Positions 16,842 to 26,776 are shown, counted from the stretch's first letter. The stretch: DNA of 64,000 nt from Pseudomonas mandelii (GCF_024138395.1 NZ_JAMYDU010000002.1:186001-250000), one strand, 5' to 3'. Notes: generated from the letters alone by a model not told the origin. Numbers and translations: made by a program.

Positions 16842-17792
16842 ATGAGCAAGATCAGTGTGTTGGTCGTGGACGATGCGTCGTTCATTCGTGACCTGGTGAA
16901 GAAGTGCCTGCGCAACTACTTCCCCGGGATCCGGACCGAAGATGCAGTCAACGGTAAAAAGGCCCAGGCCATGCTGGCCAAAGAAGCGTTCGACCTGGTT
17001 CTGTGCGACTGGGAAATGCCGGAAATGTCCGGTCTGGAACTGCTGACCTGGTGCCGCGAGCAGGACAACCTCAAGACCATGCCGTTTGTGATGGTCACCA
17101 GCCGTGGCGACAAAGAGAACGTCGTCCAGGCGATTCAGGCCGGGGTTTCCGGCTACGTCAGCAAGCCGTTCACCAACGAGCAACTGCTGACCAAGGTCAA
17201 ACAGGCGCTGAACAAGGTCGGCAAGCTCGACACCTTGATGAACAGCGCGCCGACCAAAATGAACTCGGCGTTCGGCAACGATTCCCTCAGCGCACTCACT
17301 GGCGGCAAGGCAGCGATCACTGCGCCATCGGCAGCACCGGTCAACCCCTTCGCCAAACCTGTCGCCGCCGCGCCTGCCCCGGCTGCGGCACCGTCTCGCG
17401 GCTTGCTCAACAGCCCGCCGGTCAAGGCGCCTACTGCCTCTGCAGCATCGGTTGGCGGTCGTGGCCAAGGCCAACTGCGCCTGCCGAGCGGCACTCAGCA
17501 ATGCGTGATCAAGGCCTTGAGCATCAAGGAAGCGCTGCTGGTGGTGAAACGCACCGACACCCTGCCGCAAGTCCTCGACAGCGCCGTGCTCGACCTGGAG
17601 CAGGGCGATAACGCGGAAATTGCCCGTCTCAATGGCTACCTGCATGCCATCGTCGCCTTCGAGCCGAAACCTGACAGCGAGTGGCTGCAGCTGACTTTCC
17701 GTTTTGTCGACCAGGATGCGCAGAAGCTCGACTACATTTCCCGCCTGATCGCCCGTGGCACCGCGCAGAAGCATTTTGTGCCTGGCGCATAA
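16842..17792 (+). CDS. Response regulator with PilZ-like C-terminal domain
   Basis: Cytoplasmic signalling protein of 316 residues. Residues 1-120 are a CheY-like receiver with the acidic pair D10-D11, phospho-acceptor D56 in LCDWEMPEMSG, the T/S in VMVTSRGD and K in VSKPF. An Ala/Pro-rich linker (about 145-205) leads to a domain of about 105 residues resembling a degenerate PilZ: it starts RLPSGTQQCV, but the RxxxR and (D/N)xSxxG c-di-GMP motifs are not intact. The ATG at 16842 follows AAAGGGGTG. It stands alone between the pst terminator and a REP pair. Output and partner kinase are unknown. Confidence 0.82.
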   Translation: MSKISVLVVDDASFIRDLVKKCLRNYFPGIRTEDAVNGKKAQAMLAKEAFDLVLCDWEMPEMSGLELLTWCREQDNLKTMPFVMVTSRGDKENVVQAIQAGVSGYVSKPFTNEQLLTKVKQALNKVGKLDTLMNSAPTKMNSAFGNDSLSALTGGKAAITAPSAAPVNPFAKPVAAAPAPAAAPSRGLLNSPPVKAPTASAASVGGRGQGQLRLPSGTQQCVIKALSIKEALLVVKRTDTLPQVLDSAVLDLEQGDNAEIARLNGYLHAIVAFEPKPDSEWLQLTFRFVDQDAQKLDYISRLIARGTAQKHFVPGA

Positions 17793-17814
17793 TCTTCGCC
17801 GCCTGACAGTCCGT

Positions 17815-17880
17815 CTTCGCGGGCAAGCCTCGCTCCTACAGATTTACATTGTCCCGTAGGAGCGAGGCTTGCCCGCGAAG
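17815..17880. repeat. Paired REP element (REPIN)
   Basis: CTTCGCGGGCAAGCCTCGCT (from 17815) and its exact inverse ending at 17880, with a 16-bp spacer. Confidence 0.95.
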
Positions 17881-17998
17881 GGGCCATCGAACTCACCGCA
17901 CATCCCTTGAACCGCCCATCTTGAAACATCTGCCGACTACGCTGGTCCATTTCAGCTGCTAGGCTCCTTCCCAGGCCTTACTCGACAGAATCTTACCC

Positions 17999-18895
17999 AT
18001 GCTCGCGCGCCTGCTGTTTTTCTGTGGTCTGTTCATAGCCTCCACTTCAGCTGTGGCCATGACGATTTACCGCTCCACCGACGCCAGTGGCGTGGTCTCT
18101 TACAGCGACCGCCCCACCAAAGGCGCCAAGGTGTTCGTTTTTCGGGACCGAATGGTCGAGCGCCTCGAGCGGCAGGTGTACCTCGATATCAAGAAGCAGA
18201 GGGGCATGGACAGTGTGTTCGTGCGCAACGATCTGTATGCGCCGGTCGAGATCGAGCTGAGTTTCGCCGGGCTGAATAACGTCAGCGGCGCGCCGAGCCG
18301 ACCGATCCGTCGGGTTCTGCCGGCGCGCAGTAACATTCGTCTGGCGCTGCTCAAGGCGACGAAGGCCGGAAGGCCGCTGACGTATACCCCAAGGTTCGAA
18401 TATTCCCTGGGCGACCCCGCAGGGGCCGCCATGGCCTATCGATATCCATTGCCCTGGCGTGGTGGGCCGTTTCGGCTGAGTCAGGGCGCCAATGGCCAAT
18501 ACAGCCACTATGGGCCGAAGAACCGTTATGCGATGGACATCGCCATGCCTGAAGGCACGCCGATCATCGCGGCGCGCGGCGGGATGGTGGTGAAAACCGA
18601 GAATCGCCAGACCGGGCGCGGCAACGATCCGTCGGGTAATTTCGTGCGGGTGTTGCACGATGACGGGACCATGGGCGTGTACCTGCACCTCAAGAAAGGT
18701 TCGGTCAGCGTGCGGGAAGGTCAGCGAGTGGTGGTGGGCAGTGCGCTGGCGCTGTCGGGCAACACCGGCAACAGCAGCGGCCCGCACCTGCACTTCGTGG
18801 TGCAGCGCAATACCGGGTTGGGGCTGGTGTCGATTCCGTACCAGTTCAATCAACCGGTAGGCGCGTTGCCCAACTTTGCGTTGGGCAAGCAGTGA
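17999..18895 (+). CDS. Exported M23 metallopeptidase with DUF4124 domain
   Basis: Predicted periplasmic zinc endopeptidase or amidase activator acting on peptidoglycan. The 298 residues begin with a signal peptide (about 1-20), then a DUF4124 module (IYRSTDASGVVSYSDRP). The M23/LytM domain spans about 160-285, with H and D ligands in SHYGPKNRYAMDIAMPEG (in part) and the downstream HLH of SGPHLHFVV, so the metal site looks complete. It stands alone between two REP pairs, and the Shine-Dalgarno site is weak. Confidence 0.88.
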   Translation: MLARLLFFCGLFIASTSAVAMTIYRSTDASGVVSYSDRPTKGAKVFVFRDRMVERLERQVYLDIKKQRGMDSVFVRNDLYAPVEIELSFAGLNNVSGAPSRPIRRVLPARSNIRLALLKATKAGRPLTYTPRFEYSLGDPAGAAMAYRYPLPWRGGPFRLSQGANGQYSHYGPKNRYAMDIAMPEGTPIIAARGGMVVKTENRQTGRGNDPSGNFVRVLHDDGTMGVYLHLKKGSVSVREGQRVVVGSALALSGNTGNSSGPHLHFVVQRNTGLGLVSIPYQFNQPVGALPNFALGKQ

Positions 18896-18915
18896 TGGGT
18901 TGTCTGGTCTGACGC

Positions 18916-18981
18916 CTTCGCGGGCAAGCCTCGCTCCTACAGTTAATTTCGTACCTGTAGGAGCGAGGCTTGCCCGCGAAG
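18916..18981. repeat. Paired REP element (REPIN)
   Basis: The same 25-base arms as at 17815-17880, in the same arrangement, separated by a 16-bp spacer. It lies between convergent genes. Confidence 0.95.
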
Positions 18982-19008
18982 GGAGCGCTGCGAATCCGGA
19001 TCAGCCAG

Positions 19009-20349
19009 TTAATCGAGCATCAACACCTTGGCCAAAACAATCTTCGGCCCTTTCATTTTCTTGATGATGATTCGCAAGCCTTCGACTTCCAGCACTTCTT
19101 CCTCTTCCGGCACCCGTTTCAGGGTTTCGTAGACCAGCCCGGCGAGGGTTTCCGCTTCGATGTGGTCCAGGTCGATGCCCAACAGGCGTTCCACCTTGAA
19201 CAGCGGCGTATCGCCCCGCACCAGCAGCTTGCCCGGTTGATACGCGAGGATCCCGCGTTCGGCCTTGCGGTGTTCGTCCTGAATGTCGCCCACCAGCACT
19301 TCCAGCACGTCTTCCATGGTCAGGTAGCCGATGATGTTGCCATCGGCCTCCTCGACCACAGCGAAATGCGAACCGCCCTTGCGGAACTGTTCCAGCAGCT
19401 GCGATAGCGGCATGTGACGAGACACGCGCTCCAGCGGACGGGTCAGTTCGGCGAGGTTGAATGACTCGGGAATGTGATCCAGGGCGGCCAGTTCCAGCAG
19501 CAAATCCTTGATGTGCAGCAGGCCGACGAACTCCTGGCGCTCGCTGTCATACACCGGGTAGCGGCTGAACTTGTGACGACGGAACATCGCCAGAATTTCC
19601 TTGAGTGGCGCGTTGAACTCCAGCGTCACCAGGTCTTCCCGGGAGTTGGCCCAGTCGACCACTTCCAGCTCGCCCATTTCCACCGCCGAGGCCAGAACGC
19701 GCATGCCTTGGTCGCTCGGGTCCTGGCCGCGGCTGGAGTGCAGGATCAGTTTCAGTTCTTCACGGCTGTAATGGTGCTCGTGATGCGGGCCGGGTTCACC
19801 TTGCCCTGCGATGCGCAGGATCTGGTTGGCGCTGGCGTTGAGCAGGTAGATGGCCGGGTACATGGCCCAGTAGAACAGGTACAGCGGCACCGCCGTCCAG
19901 AGCGACAGCAACTCGGGTTTGCGGATGGCCCAGGATTTGGGTGCCAGTTCGCCGACCACGATGTGCAGGTACGAAATGATGAAGAACGCCGTGAAGAACG
20001 ACACGCCTTTGACCACTTCGGGGGAATCGACGCCCACGGCAGTCAGTACAGGTGCCAGAAGGTGCGCGAACGCCGGTTCGCCGACCCAGCCCAGGCCAAG
20101 GGAGGCGAGGGTGATACCCAATTGGCACGCCGACAGGTAAGCATCGAGCTGACTGTGCACGGTGCGCAGGATGTGTCCGCGCCAGCCGTGCTGTTCTGCG
20201 ATGGCTTCGACCCGGGTCGAGCGTAATTTGACCATGGCAAATTCCGCCGCAACGAAAAAGCCGTTGAGCAAAACCAGGATCAGAGCAAAAAGAATCATGC
20301 CGAAATCGGCGAATATTGTTGCGAGGGTCAAGCCAGGGGAAGGGTCCAT
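19009..20349 (-). CDS. CNNM/CorC-family membrane protein (DUF21, CBS pair, CorC_HlyC)
   Basis: Integral inner-membrane protein of 446 residues, often annotated 'hemolysin family protein' and probably involved in Mg2+/Co2+ handling. In order: a DUF21 transmembrane domain (about 1-200, with NGFFVAAEFAMVKLRSTR and ACQLGITLASLGLGW, quoted in part), a CBS pair (about 215-340, VYDSERQEFVGLLHIKDLL in part) and a CorC_HlyC domain at the C-terminus. I start at ATG 20349 (MDPSPG); no good ribosome site is visible. It follows phoR on the same strand after 124 bp containing two hairpins. Confidence 0.87.
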   Translation of the reverse strand: MDPSPGLTLATIFADFGMILFALILVLLNGFFVAAEFAMVKLRSTRVEAIAEQHGWRGHILRTVHSQLDAYLSACQLGITLASLGLGWVGEPAFAHLLAPVLTAVGVDSPEVVKGVSFFTAFFIISYLHIVVGELAPKSWAIRKPELLSLWTAVPLYLFYWAMYPAIYLLNASANQILRIAGQGEPGPHHEHHYSREELKLILHSSRGQDPSDQGMRVLASAVEMGELEVVDWANSREDLVTLEFNAPLKEILAMFRRHKFSRYPVYDSERQEFVGLLHIKDLLLELAALDHIPESFNLAELTRPLERVSRHMPLSQLLEQFRKGGSHFAVVEEADGNIIGYLTMEDVLEVLVGDIQDEHRKAERGILAYQPGKLLVRGDTPLFKVERLLGIDLDHIEAETLAGLVYETLKRVPEEEEVLEVEGLRIIIKKMKGPKIVLAKVLMLD

Positions 20350-20396
20350 GATGGAGTTTTGCGGGTTCCGTGTATTAAAAAAAAGGAGGTAATTCA

Positions 20397-20440
20397 GTGC
20401 CTGAAGGGCAGGCACAAGTCAGCCAATGTAGCGGCTGACT
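20397..20440 (-). terminator. Two adjacent hairpins downstream of phoR
   Basis: On the minus strand AGTCAGCC-N8-GGCTGACT is followed at once by GTGCCTG-N5-CAGGCAC and, 13 nt later, eight T. This is probably the phoBR terminator or an attenuator before the CorC-like gene. Confidence 0.6.
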
Positions 20441-20473
20441 CTTGGCTTGCCTAGTGGCGAGTGCTGGCCGGTA

Positions 20474-21796
20474 TTAATCGAGGGCGCTGATGACGCGGGA
20501 TTTTGACACCTGGGCTGGCGCGAAATGGCAAGTAAACGTGCTGCCGTGGCCTGGCACACTGCTGATTTCCATTCGTGCCCGATGGCGCAGCAACACGTGT
20601 TTGACGATGGCCAGCCCCAACCCGGTGCCGCCGGTGTTGGAGTTGCGGCTGGAGTCGACGCGGTAGAAGCGTTCAGTCAGGCGCGGCAAGTGCTTGCTGT
20701 CGATGCCGATCCCCGAATCCTGCACGCTCAGGTGTGCGCCTTGATCGTCACCCCACCAGCGAATGCGGATATTGCCTTCGGCCGGGGTGTACTTCACTGC
20801 GTTGAACACCAGATTGGAAAAGGCGCTGCGCAATTCGGCTTCACTGCCTTTGAGCAGAATCGTCGGGTCGGCTTCCAGGGTGATGTGCTGGTTTTTTTGG
20901 CCGGACAGTTGCTGAGCGTCGCTCTTGATCGATTGCAGCAGACTGTCGACAGACACCGGTTGATTGTCCGACGGGTAATCGGTGGCTTCCAGTTTGGCCA
21001 GCAGCAGCAAATCGTTAAGCAAGGTCTGCATGCGCCCGCCTTGCTGTTGCATCTGCTGCAAGGCGCGGGTCCAGCGCGGATTCACTTCCTCGACGTTATC
21101 GAGCAGTGTTTCCAGGTAGCCACAGATCACCGTCAGCGGCGTGCGCAGCTCGTGAGATACGTTCGCGATGAAGTCTTTGCGCATCTGTTCCAGCTGGTGG
21201 ATACGCGTCACATCGCGCACCAGCATCAAGTGTTCGTTGTTGCCGTAGCGGGTGATGTACAGCTGAATACGCAGGCGATCATTGATCGGCGAGGGAATTT
21301 CCAGCGGTTCGGCGTAGCTGTCCTGCTCGAAGTATTCCTTGAAGCGCGGATGGCGCACCAGGTTGGTCACGGGCTGGCCACTGTCCTGAGGAGTTTTGAG
21401 GCCGAGCAGGGTTTCGGCGGCGCGGTTCCACCATTCCAGGTTTCCATCGCTGTCGAGCATGATCACCGCGTCTTTCAGGGCGGCCGTGGATTCCTGCACT
21501 CGGTCGATCACCGCTTGCAGGCGCCCGCGCACCCGTTGGTCGCGGCGTTGCAGATGGTAGATGCTGTCGAACACTTCGCCCCACAGGCCATAGCCATCGG
21601 GCGGTGCTTCATCGGGTTTGTGCAGGCGCAGCCATTCGTGCAGGCGCAGCAGTTGCTTGAGGGTCCAGGCCAGATAAAGGCCCAGGCCCACGGCGAGGCT
21701 CCAGCCGTAGAAGCCGGAAATCAGACCGATCACCAGGCAGGCGGTGACCAGCAACAGCATGTGGCGAATCAGGGTGCCATGCCAGTTTTGGTTCAC
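20474..21796 (-). CDS. phoR: Phosphate regulon sensor histidine kinase
   Basis: Inner-membrane kinase that phosphorylates PhoB under phosphate limitation and is held off by PstB-PhoU when phosphate is plentiful. The 440 residues contain two N-terminal helices (about 10-50), a PAS domain (about 100-195), HisKA with phospho-acceptor H215 in SHELRTPL, and the HATPase with N box (FSNLVFNAVKYTP), G1 (DSGIGI) and G2 (GTGLGLAI). It is 38 nt downstream of phoB and transcribed with it. Confidence 0.97.
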   Translation of the reverse strand: MNQNWHGTLIRHMLLLVTACLVIGLISGFYGWSLAVGLGLYLAWTLKQLLRLHEWLRLHKPDEAPPDGYGLWGEVFDSIYHLQRRDQRVRGRLQAVIDRVQESTAALKDAVIMLDSDGNLEWWNRAAETLLGLKTPQDSGQPVTNLVRHPRFKEYFEQDSYAEPLEIPSPINDRLRIQLYITRYGNNEHLMLVRDVTRIHQLEQMRKDFIANVSHELRTPLTVICGYLETLLDNVEEVNPRWTRALQQMQQQGGRMQTLLNDLLLLAKLEATDYPSDNQPVSVDSLLQSIKSDAQQLSGQKNQHITLEADPTILLKGSEAELRSAFSNLVFNAVKYTPAEGNIRIRWWGDDQGAHLSVQDSGIGIDSKHLPRLTERFYRVDSSRNSNTGGTGLGLAIVKHVLLRHRARMEISSVPGHGSTFTCHFAPAQVSKSRVISALD

Positions 21797-21834
21797 GGAA
21801 AAATGCGTCCTTGTCAGCGAGTCTGGCGGTCGGC

Positions 21835-22524
21835 TCAGGCCTTGGTGGAAAACCGGTAACCGGTGCCGCGCACGGTTTGTACCAGATTTTCATAGGCATC
21901 GCCGAGGGCTTTGCGCAGGCGACGGATGTGCACATCGACCGTGCGCTCTTCCACATAGACATTGCCGCCCCAGACCTGATCCAGCAACTGGCCACGGGTG
22001 TAGGCACGTTCCTGGTGGGTCATGAAAAATTGCAGCAAACGGTATTCGGTCGGGCCCATCTCGGCAGGTTTGCCGTCAATGGTCACGCGGTGGCTGATCG
22101 GGTCCAGCAGCAGGCCACCGACTTCGATCGGCGCTTCGCCATCGGTCGGGCCAGCGCGGCGCAGTACGGCTTTCAGGCGAGCCACCAGCTCGCGAGGGGA
22201 AAACGGCTTGGTGATGTAATCGTCGGCGCCGACTTCGAGACCCTGGATCTTGTTGTCCTCTTCACCCTTGGCGGTGAGCATGATGATCGGGATGTCCCCG
22301 GTCAGCTCATCTCGCTTGAGGCGGCGGGCCAATTCGATGCCGGAAGTGCCGGGCAGCATCCAGTCGAGCAAAATCAGATCCGGTTTGCGGTCGACGATAA
22401 TGGCATGGGCCTGCTGCGAGTTCTCTGCCTCCAGGCAGTCATAGCCGGCCATTTCCAACGCAACGGCGATCATTTCGCGAATGGGCGCTTCGTCGTCGAC
22501 GATCAGAATGCTCCTGCCAACCAT
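21835..22524 (-). CDS. phoB: Phosphate regulon response regulator
   Basis: Transcription activator of the Pho regulon. The 229 residues comprise a receiver (acidic D10-D11, phospho-acceptor D54 in [10 protein letters not shown] in MLTAKGE, K in TKPFSPREL) and an OmpR-type winged helix (about 130-225) with the recognition region around [18 protein letters not shown] (in part). It is the first gene of phoBR. A Pho-box-like site (22578-22595) upstream suggests autoregulation. Confidence 0.97.
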   Translation of the reverse strand: MVGRSILIVDDEAPIREMIAVALEMAGYDCLEAENSQQAHAIIVDRKPDLILLDWMLPGTSGIELARRLKRDELTGDIPIIMLTAKGEEDNKIQGLEVGADDYITKPFSPRELVARLKAVLRRAGPTDGEAPIEVGGLLLDPISHRVTIDGKPAEMGPTEYRLLQFFMTHQERAYTRGQLLDQVWGGNVYVEERTVDVHIRRLRKALGDAYENLVQTVRGTGYRFSTKA

Positions 22525-22577
22525 GCGTTAACCCTCTTGTCATTTAACTGTCTTGCGCCGCATTAGATAACGGAATT

Positions 22578-22595
22578 ATTGCAGTCGTGTGACAG
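22578..22595 (-). promoter_or_regulatory. Pho-box-like site upstream of phoB
   Basis: On the minus strand CTGTCACACGACTGCAAT fits CTGTCATNNNNCTGTCAT with three mismatches and correct spacing, 54 bp before the phoB start. Confidence 0.65.
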
Positions 22596-22676
22596 TATTT
22601 TAGCCGTCCTGCGATTGTCGTGATCCTGAACTAAGCTCTAAGTCCGAATCCTGACAACCACAAAAGGAAGGTTTCC

Positions 22677-23069
22677 ATGACATCGCACACTTTCTCCTTC
22701 AAAACCCTGATGTTGGCCACTGCCTTGATTTTTCCGACGATGGCTTTCGCCGCCGAACCGGCGATGATGAAAGGCGACATGATGGTCGACCATAAGGGTA
22801 TGACCGTTTACACGTTCGACAAGGACACTGGCGGTAAGTCGATGTGTAATGACGATTGCGCCAAGATGTGGCCACCGATGATGGCTCCGGCAGGCGCCAA
22901 GGCCGAAGGCAAATTTACGCCAATCAAACGGGATGATGGCACGATGCAATGGGCTTATGACGGTAAGCCGCTATATACGTTTATGAAGGATGAAAAACCT
23001 GGAGAAATGAAGGGTGACGGGATGAAAGATGTCTGGCACGTCATCACCAATACCGGACCGAAGAAGTAA
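22677..23069 (+). CDS. COG4315-type secreted repeat protein
   Basis: Exported protein of 130 residues. After a signal peptide (about 1-25, ending TMAFAA) it has two copies of the short beta motif of the PF03640 'lipoprotein with conserved YxxD/W' family: MTVYTFDKDTGGKSMCNDDC (around 42-61) and KPLYTFMKDEKPGEMKGDG (around 100-118). There is no lipobox, so it is probably soluble in the periplasm. Function is unknown. AAGGAAGG precedes the ATG. It is divergent from phoB over 152 bp and shares that promoter region. Confidence 0.82.
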   Translation: MTSHTFSFKTLMLATALIFPTMAFAAEPAMMKGDMMVDHKGMTVYTFDKDTGGKSMCNDDCAKMWPPMMAPAGAKAEGKFTPIKRDDGTMQWAYDGKPLYTFMKDEKPGEMKGDGMKDVWHVITNTGPKK

Positions 23070-23098
23070 GCGAGTTCAAGAACCACGGCCTCGTTCCT

Positions 23099-23123
23099 GT
23101 AGGAGCGAGGCTTGCCCGCGAAG
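23099..23123 (+). repeat. Single REP element
   Basis: One 25-base copy of GTAGGAGCGAGGCTTGCCCG..., without an inverted partner nearby. It lies between convergent genes. Confidence 0.9.
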
Positions 23124-23135
23124 GCGTCAGTTGCT

Positions 23136-24026
23136 TCAGCGCACCGCGTAATCCAGCACAATCCCGATAAAAATCGCCAACCCCGCCCAGTGATTGTGCA
23201 AAAACGCCTGGAAGCAGCGCATCCGGTCCTTGCTGCGGGTGTACCAGAACTCCCACGCAAAACAACCCGCCGCCGCCAACAGCCCGAGGTGGAACCAGCC
23301 GCCGAGCTGGAATTTCGAACCCGCCAGCAGCAGGCATCCCAACGCCAACCCCTGCAACGTCAGAATAATCACCCTGTCGGCATCGCCAAACAGAATCGCC
23401 GTGGATTTCACCCCGATCTTCAGGTCGTCATCGCGGTCGGTCATGGCGTAATAGGTGTCGTAGCCCACGGTCCACAACAGGTTGGCGATCCACAGCAACC
23501 AGGCCGCCGCCGGCAGCTCACCGGTTTCGGCGGTGAATGCCATCGGCATGCCCCAGGAAAACGCTGCGCCCAGTACCACTTGCGGGTAATAGGTGTAGCG
23601 CTTCATGAAGGGATAAGTGAACGCCAGGGCCAAGCCGCCCAGCGACAGCCACACAGTCGTCGCATTGGTGAACAGTACCAGCAGAAAACTCACGCCCATC
23701 AGCACCGCGAAGAACACCAGGGCTTCTTTCGAACTGATCCTGCCGCTCACCAGTGGCCGCTGTTCGGTGCGTTTCACGTGGCCATCGACCTTGCGGTCCG
23801 CCCAGTCGTTGATCACGCAACCGCCGGCACGGGTCAGTACCACGCCTAGCACGAAAATCACGATATTGGCCAATGAAGGCGAGCCTTCACCGGCAATCCA
23901 GAGTGCCCACAGCGTCGGCCACAGCAGCAAATAAATGCCGATCGGCTTATCCATGCGGGTCAGCTGAATGAAATCCCAGGCCCGAGGATTCACGCGGTTC
24001 AGGGACTTGAGCAGGCTCTGGTACAT
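23136..24026 (-). CDS. ubiA: 4-hydroxybenzoate polyprenyltransferase
   Basis: Integral membrane enzyme that attaches the polyprenyl chain to 4-hydroxybenzoate in ubiquinone synthesis. The 296 residues have eight or nine hydrophobic helices and both Asp-rich prenyl-diphosphate motifs: [15 protein letters not shown] (about 76-90) and [12 protein letters not shown] (about 200-211). I start at MYQSLL (24026) because the ORF further upstream overlaps ubiC. The ubiC stop overlaps this ATG by one base (TGATG), so the two genes are translationally coupled. Confidence 0.95.
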   Translation of the reverse strand: MYQSLLKSLNRVNPRAWDFIQLTRMDKPIGIYLLLWPTLWALWIAGEGSPSLANIVIFVLGVVLTRAGGCVINDWADRKVDGHVKRTEQRPLVSGRISSKEALVFFAVLMGVSFLLVLFTNATTVWLSLGGLALAFTYPFMKRYTYYPQVVLGAAFSWGMPMAFTAETGELPAAAWLLWIANLLWTVGYDTYYAMTDRDDDLKIGVKSTAILFGDADRVIILTLQGLALGCLLLAGSKFQLGGWFHLGLLAAAGCFAWEFWYTRSKDRMRCFQAFLHNHWAGLAIFIGIVLDYAVR

Positions 24027-24589
24027 CAGCAATTCTCCGGATGGACGCGGGTGGCGTTCCACAAGGTCGGCAGGAAGATCTCGGCCACTAGCACGCTCAA
24101 GGCACCGCGGTCGAAACGCGAGCGCCGGCCCCACAGTTCAGGTGCCTGAGCATCCACCGGCAACCATGCTTGAGGATAGTGACAAACCTCGATGGCCCGG
24201 CGCTGAAATGCCTGATCACAAAACAGCAATTCGCCCAGCGAGCGGCTGCCCAGTTCGTCCATATGCAATCCATCGCCCTGCAACGCGCTACGCGCCGCGA
24301 CGCTACGGGCAAACACCCAGGCTTCACCGTGGCCGCGCAAATACACCTCGCGCACCCAGCCTTCACTGCCTTCGGCCAGTTCCAGCGCCGCACATTCGTC
24401 CGCGCGCAACGATTGCCAGCCTTCGAACAGCGGCGTGACGCTGAAGACATCATTTGACAGGCGGATCAGACGCCGAGTCAGCGACCCTTCATCGAACAGC
24501 CAATCGAGCGTAGACGTGTCGGGGAGGGGCGTCAGTTGACTTCGGGTAAGCCAAACCGGTGTCGCGGAGGGGGATTTTGAGTGCGGCAC
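24026..24589 (-). CDS. ubiC: Chorismate lyase
   Basis: Cleaves chorismate into 4-hydroxybenzoate and pyruvate, the first committed ubiquinone step; its product is the UbiA substrate. The 187 residues show the family pattern: LTRRLIRLS (about 37-45), [17 protein letters not shown] (about 81-97), the active-site arginine region and [11 protein letters not shown]. It is the first gene of a ubiC-ubiA operon, divergent from the rubredoxin gene over 200 bp. Confidence 0.93.
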   Translation of the reverse strand: MPHSKSPSATPVWLTRSQLTPLPDTSTLDWLFDEGSLTRRLIRLSNDVFSVTPLFEGWQSLRADECAALELAEGSEGWVREVYLRGHGEAWVFARSVAARSALQGDGLHMDELGSRSLGELLFCDQAFQRRAIEVCHYPQAWLPVDAQAPELWGRRSRFDRGALSVLVAEIFLPTLWNATRVHPENC

Positions 24590-24789
24590 AGTGAGTCATT
24601 ATTGGCAGCAAATGAGGCGGCGAGCTTACCATGTCAGGCGACGAATTTGATTGACCCCGCCTGCCGTTGCGCCGAACAGGCTTGCATCTGCCGGGCCCGA
24701 TCAGTACAAAACGCCCTGAGCCGGACGGCAACGCTTCATCTATCGACCGTTCGCGCCGGCAAAAGCCTGAATCCTGAGGAAATACCTGA

Positions 24790-24957
24790 ATGAAAAAGTG
24801 GCAATGTGTGGTCTGCGGCCTGATCTATAACGAAGCCGAGGGCTGGCCGGACGACGGTATTGCGGCGGGCACACCATGGCAGGACGTGCCGGAAGATTGG
24901 CTTTGCCCGGACTGCGGCGTAGGCAAAATGGATTTTGAAATGATTGAAATCAACTAA
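24790..24957 (+). CDS. Rubredoxin
   Basis: Small cytoplasmic iron-sulfur electron carrier of 55 residues. The four iron ligands are present as CVVCG (Cys6, Cys9) and CPDCG (Cys39, Cys42), the standard CxxC...CxxC spacing, with the aromatic core W4, Y13 and W37. It passes electrons from the reductase encoded 10 nt downstream to an oxygenase or to a protective oxygen or peroxide reductase; the final acceptor is not encoded in this window. GAGGAAA precedes the ATG at the right distance. It is too short for many gene-callers. Confidence 0.95.
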   Translation: MKKWQCVVCGLIYNEAEGWPDDGIAAGTPWQDVPEDWLCPDCGVGKMDFEMIEIN

Positions 24958-24967
24958 GGAGCAAGGA

Positions 24968-26116
24968 ATGAACGCACCTGTCGTGATCGTCGGCACCGGG
25001 CTGGCTGGCTACAACCTGGCCCGGGAGTTTCGCAAACTCGATGGCGAAACTCCGCTGCTGCTGATTACCGCAGATGACGGACGCTCCTACTCCAAGCCGA
25101 TGCTCTCCACCGGCTTCGGCAAGAATAAAGACGCCGACGGCCTGAGCATGGCCGAGCCGGGCACCATGGCCGAGCAATTGAAAGCCGAAGTGCGCACCCA
25201 CACGCGCATCAGCGGTATCGATCCGGGCCACAAGCGCCTGTGGATCGGCGAAGAGGCGGTGATCTACCGCGACCTGATCCTGGCCTGGGGCGCGGAAACC
25301 GTGCGGGTGCCGATCGAAGGCGACGCGGCGGATGCCGTTTTCCCGATCAATGATCTTGAAGACTACGCACGCTTTCGCGCGGCCGCGGCCGGCAAACATC
25401 GAGTGTTGCTGCTGGGCGCCGGTTTGATCGGTTGCGAATTCGCCAACGACCTCATCCTCGGCGGTTACGAGGTGCAACTGGTTGCACCGTGCGAACAAGT
25501 CATGCCGACCTTGCTGCACCCAGCGGCGGCCGCTGCCGTACAGGCCGGTCTGGAAAGCCTGGGTGCGCGCTTCCACCTCGGGCCGGTGCTCAATCGCTTG
25601 CAACGAGTGACGGACGGGCTGGAAGCGCATCTGTCCGATGGCCAAGTCATTCCTTGCGACGTGGTGGTGTCGGCCATCGGTCTGCGTCCGCGCATCGACC
25701 TGGCGGCTGCTGCCGGGCTGCAGGTCAATCGCGGCGTGGTGGTCGACCGTCACCTGAAAACTTCTCACGCCAACATCTACGCTTTGGGCGACTGCGCCGA
25801 GGTCGACGGGCTGAATCTGTTGTACGTCATGCCCCTCATGAGCTGTGCGAGAGCGCTGGCCCAGACCCTCGCCGCAAACCCTACAGCGGTGAGTTATGGC
25901 CCGATGCCAATCACCGTGAAAACCCCGGTCTGCCCATTGGTGGTTTCACCGCCACCACGGGGCACGGAGGGCGTCTGGACGGTCGAAGGGCAAGGCGCGG
26001 ATATCAAGGTGCTGTGCCGCGACAGCGCCGGCAAACTGCTGGGTTATGCCCTGACAGGCGCGGCGGTGATGGAAAAACTCGCCCTGAACAAAGAGCTTCC
26101 AGCCTTGCTGGCGTAA
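24968..26116 (+). CDS. Rubredoxin-NAD(+) reductase
   Basis: FAD-dependent enzyme that reduces rubredoxin with NADH. The 382 residues show the two Rossmann motifs of this family, [14 protein letters not shown] for FAD (about 7-20) and [14 protein letters not shown] for NADH (about 148-161), and the second FAD-binding site [12 protein letters not shown] (about 272-283). I start at MNAPVVIVG (24968) behind AAGGAGCAAGG, 10 nt after the rubredoxin stop; the pair is an operon. Confidence 0.95.
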   Translation: MNAPVVIVGTGLAGYNLAREFRKLDGETPLLLITADDGRSYSKPMLSTGFGKNKDADGLSMAEPGTMAEQLKAEVRTHTRISGIDPGHKRLWIGEEAVIYRDLILAWGAETVRVPIEGDAADAVFPINDLEDYARFRAAAAGKHRVLLLGAGLIGCEFANDLILGGYEVQLVAPCEQVMPTLLHPAAAAAVQAGLESLGARFHLGPVLNRLQRVTDGLEAHLSDGQVIPCDVVVSAIGLRPRIDLAAAAGLQVNRGVVVDRHLKTSHANIYALGDCAEVDGLNLLYVMPLMSCARALAQTLAANPTAVSYGPMPITVKTPVCPLVVSPPPRGTEGVWTVEGQGADIKVLCRDSAGKLLGYALTGAAVMEKLALNKELPALLA

Positions 26117-26308
26117 ATAGCGGTCGTTCTGTCGGAATCACCCCACTTTTGCCCCTACAAAGGTCGCGCGGAGACTGGCGCCGCTCTAAAGCGCGTGCCA
26201 TTCTCACTCCCGTCTGCCGCAGAGTAGAGCACCTGCGGCGCCTTGGGCGCTGTTCCAACGAGAACAGCACGGACATAACAACAAAAAACCGTCAAAGGGG
26301 CTTCACTA

Positions 26309-26584
26309 ATGCGTAAACCAGAACTCGCCGCTGCAATTGCGGAAAAAGCAGACCTCACCAAAGAACAGGCCAACCGCGTTCTCAACGCCGTTCTCGAAGA
26401 AATCACCGGCGCTCTGCACCGCAAAGACAGCGTCACGCTGGTGGGCTTCGGCACCTTCCTGCAACGCCATCGCGGTGCACGTACGGGCAAAAACCCGCAG
26501 ACCGGTGAGCCAGTCAAAATCAAAGCCAGCAACACTGTTGCGTTCAAGCCAGGCAAATCGTTGAAAGACAGCGTTAATCCATAA
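26309..26584 (+). CDS. HU-family DNA-binding protein
   Basis: Nucleoid protein that bends and compacts DNA, acting as a dimer. It has 91 residues, the usual HU length, with helices 1-2 (MRKPELAAAIAEKADLTKEQ at the N-terminus), the sheet start VTLVGFGTF and the DNA-binding arm RTGKNPQTGEPVKI including the conserved proline. It is preceded by AAAGGGG and followed by a strong terminator. Which HU paralogue it is (HupB or a further copy) cannot be told from the window. Confidence 0.95.
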   Translation: MRKPELAAAIAEKADLTKEQANRVLNAVLEEITGALHRKDSVTLVGFGTFLQRHRGARTGKNPQTGEPVKIKASNTVAFKPGKSLKDSVNP

Positions 26585-26624
26585 TTGCGGTGAACTCCCG
26601 GAAAAAAACGGGAGAACCGTATTG

Positions 26625-26663
26625 AAAAATGGGCACGCCGATTGAATCGGGTGCCCATTTTTT
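26625..26663. terminator. Terminator after the HU gene
   Basis: AAAAATGGGCAC-N15-GTGCCCATTTTTT is a strong stem with T-runs on both strands. It could serve both the HU gene and transcription arriving from the ankyrin-gene side. Confidence 0.9.
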
Positions 26664-26776
26664 GTTGAACGTAGAGATGAATTTCTAACGAAGTCCCTCT
26701 ACCAGTATCTTGTCTTTTTCTTCGCCCCAAGGATCGTCCAACAGGTCTTGGTTGGTGCTTTTGCCGCTCAACTTTT

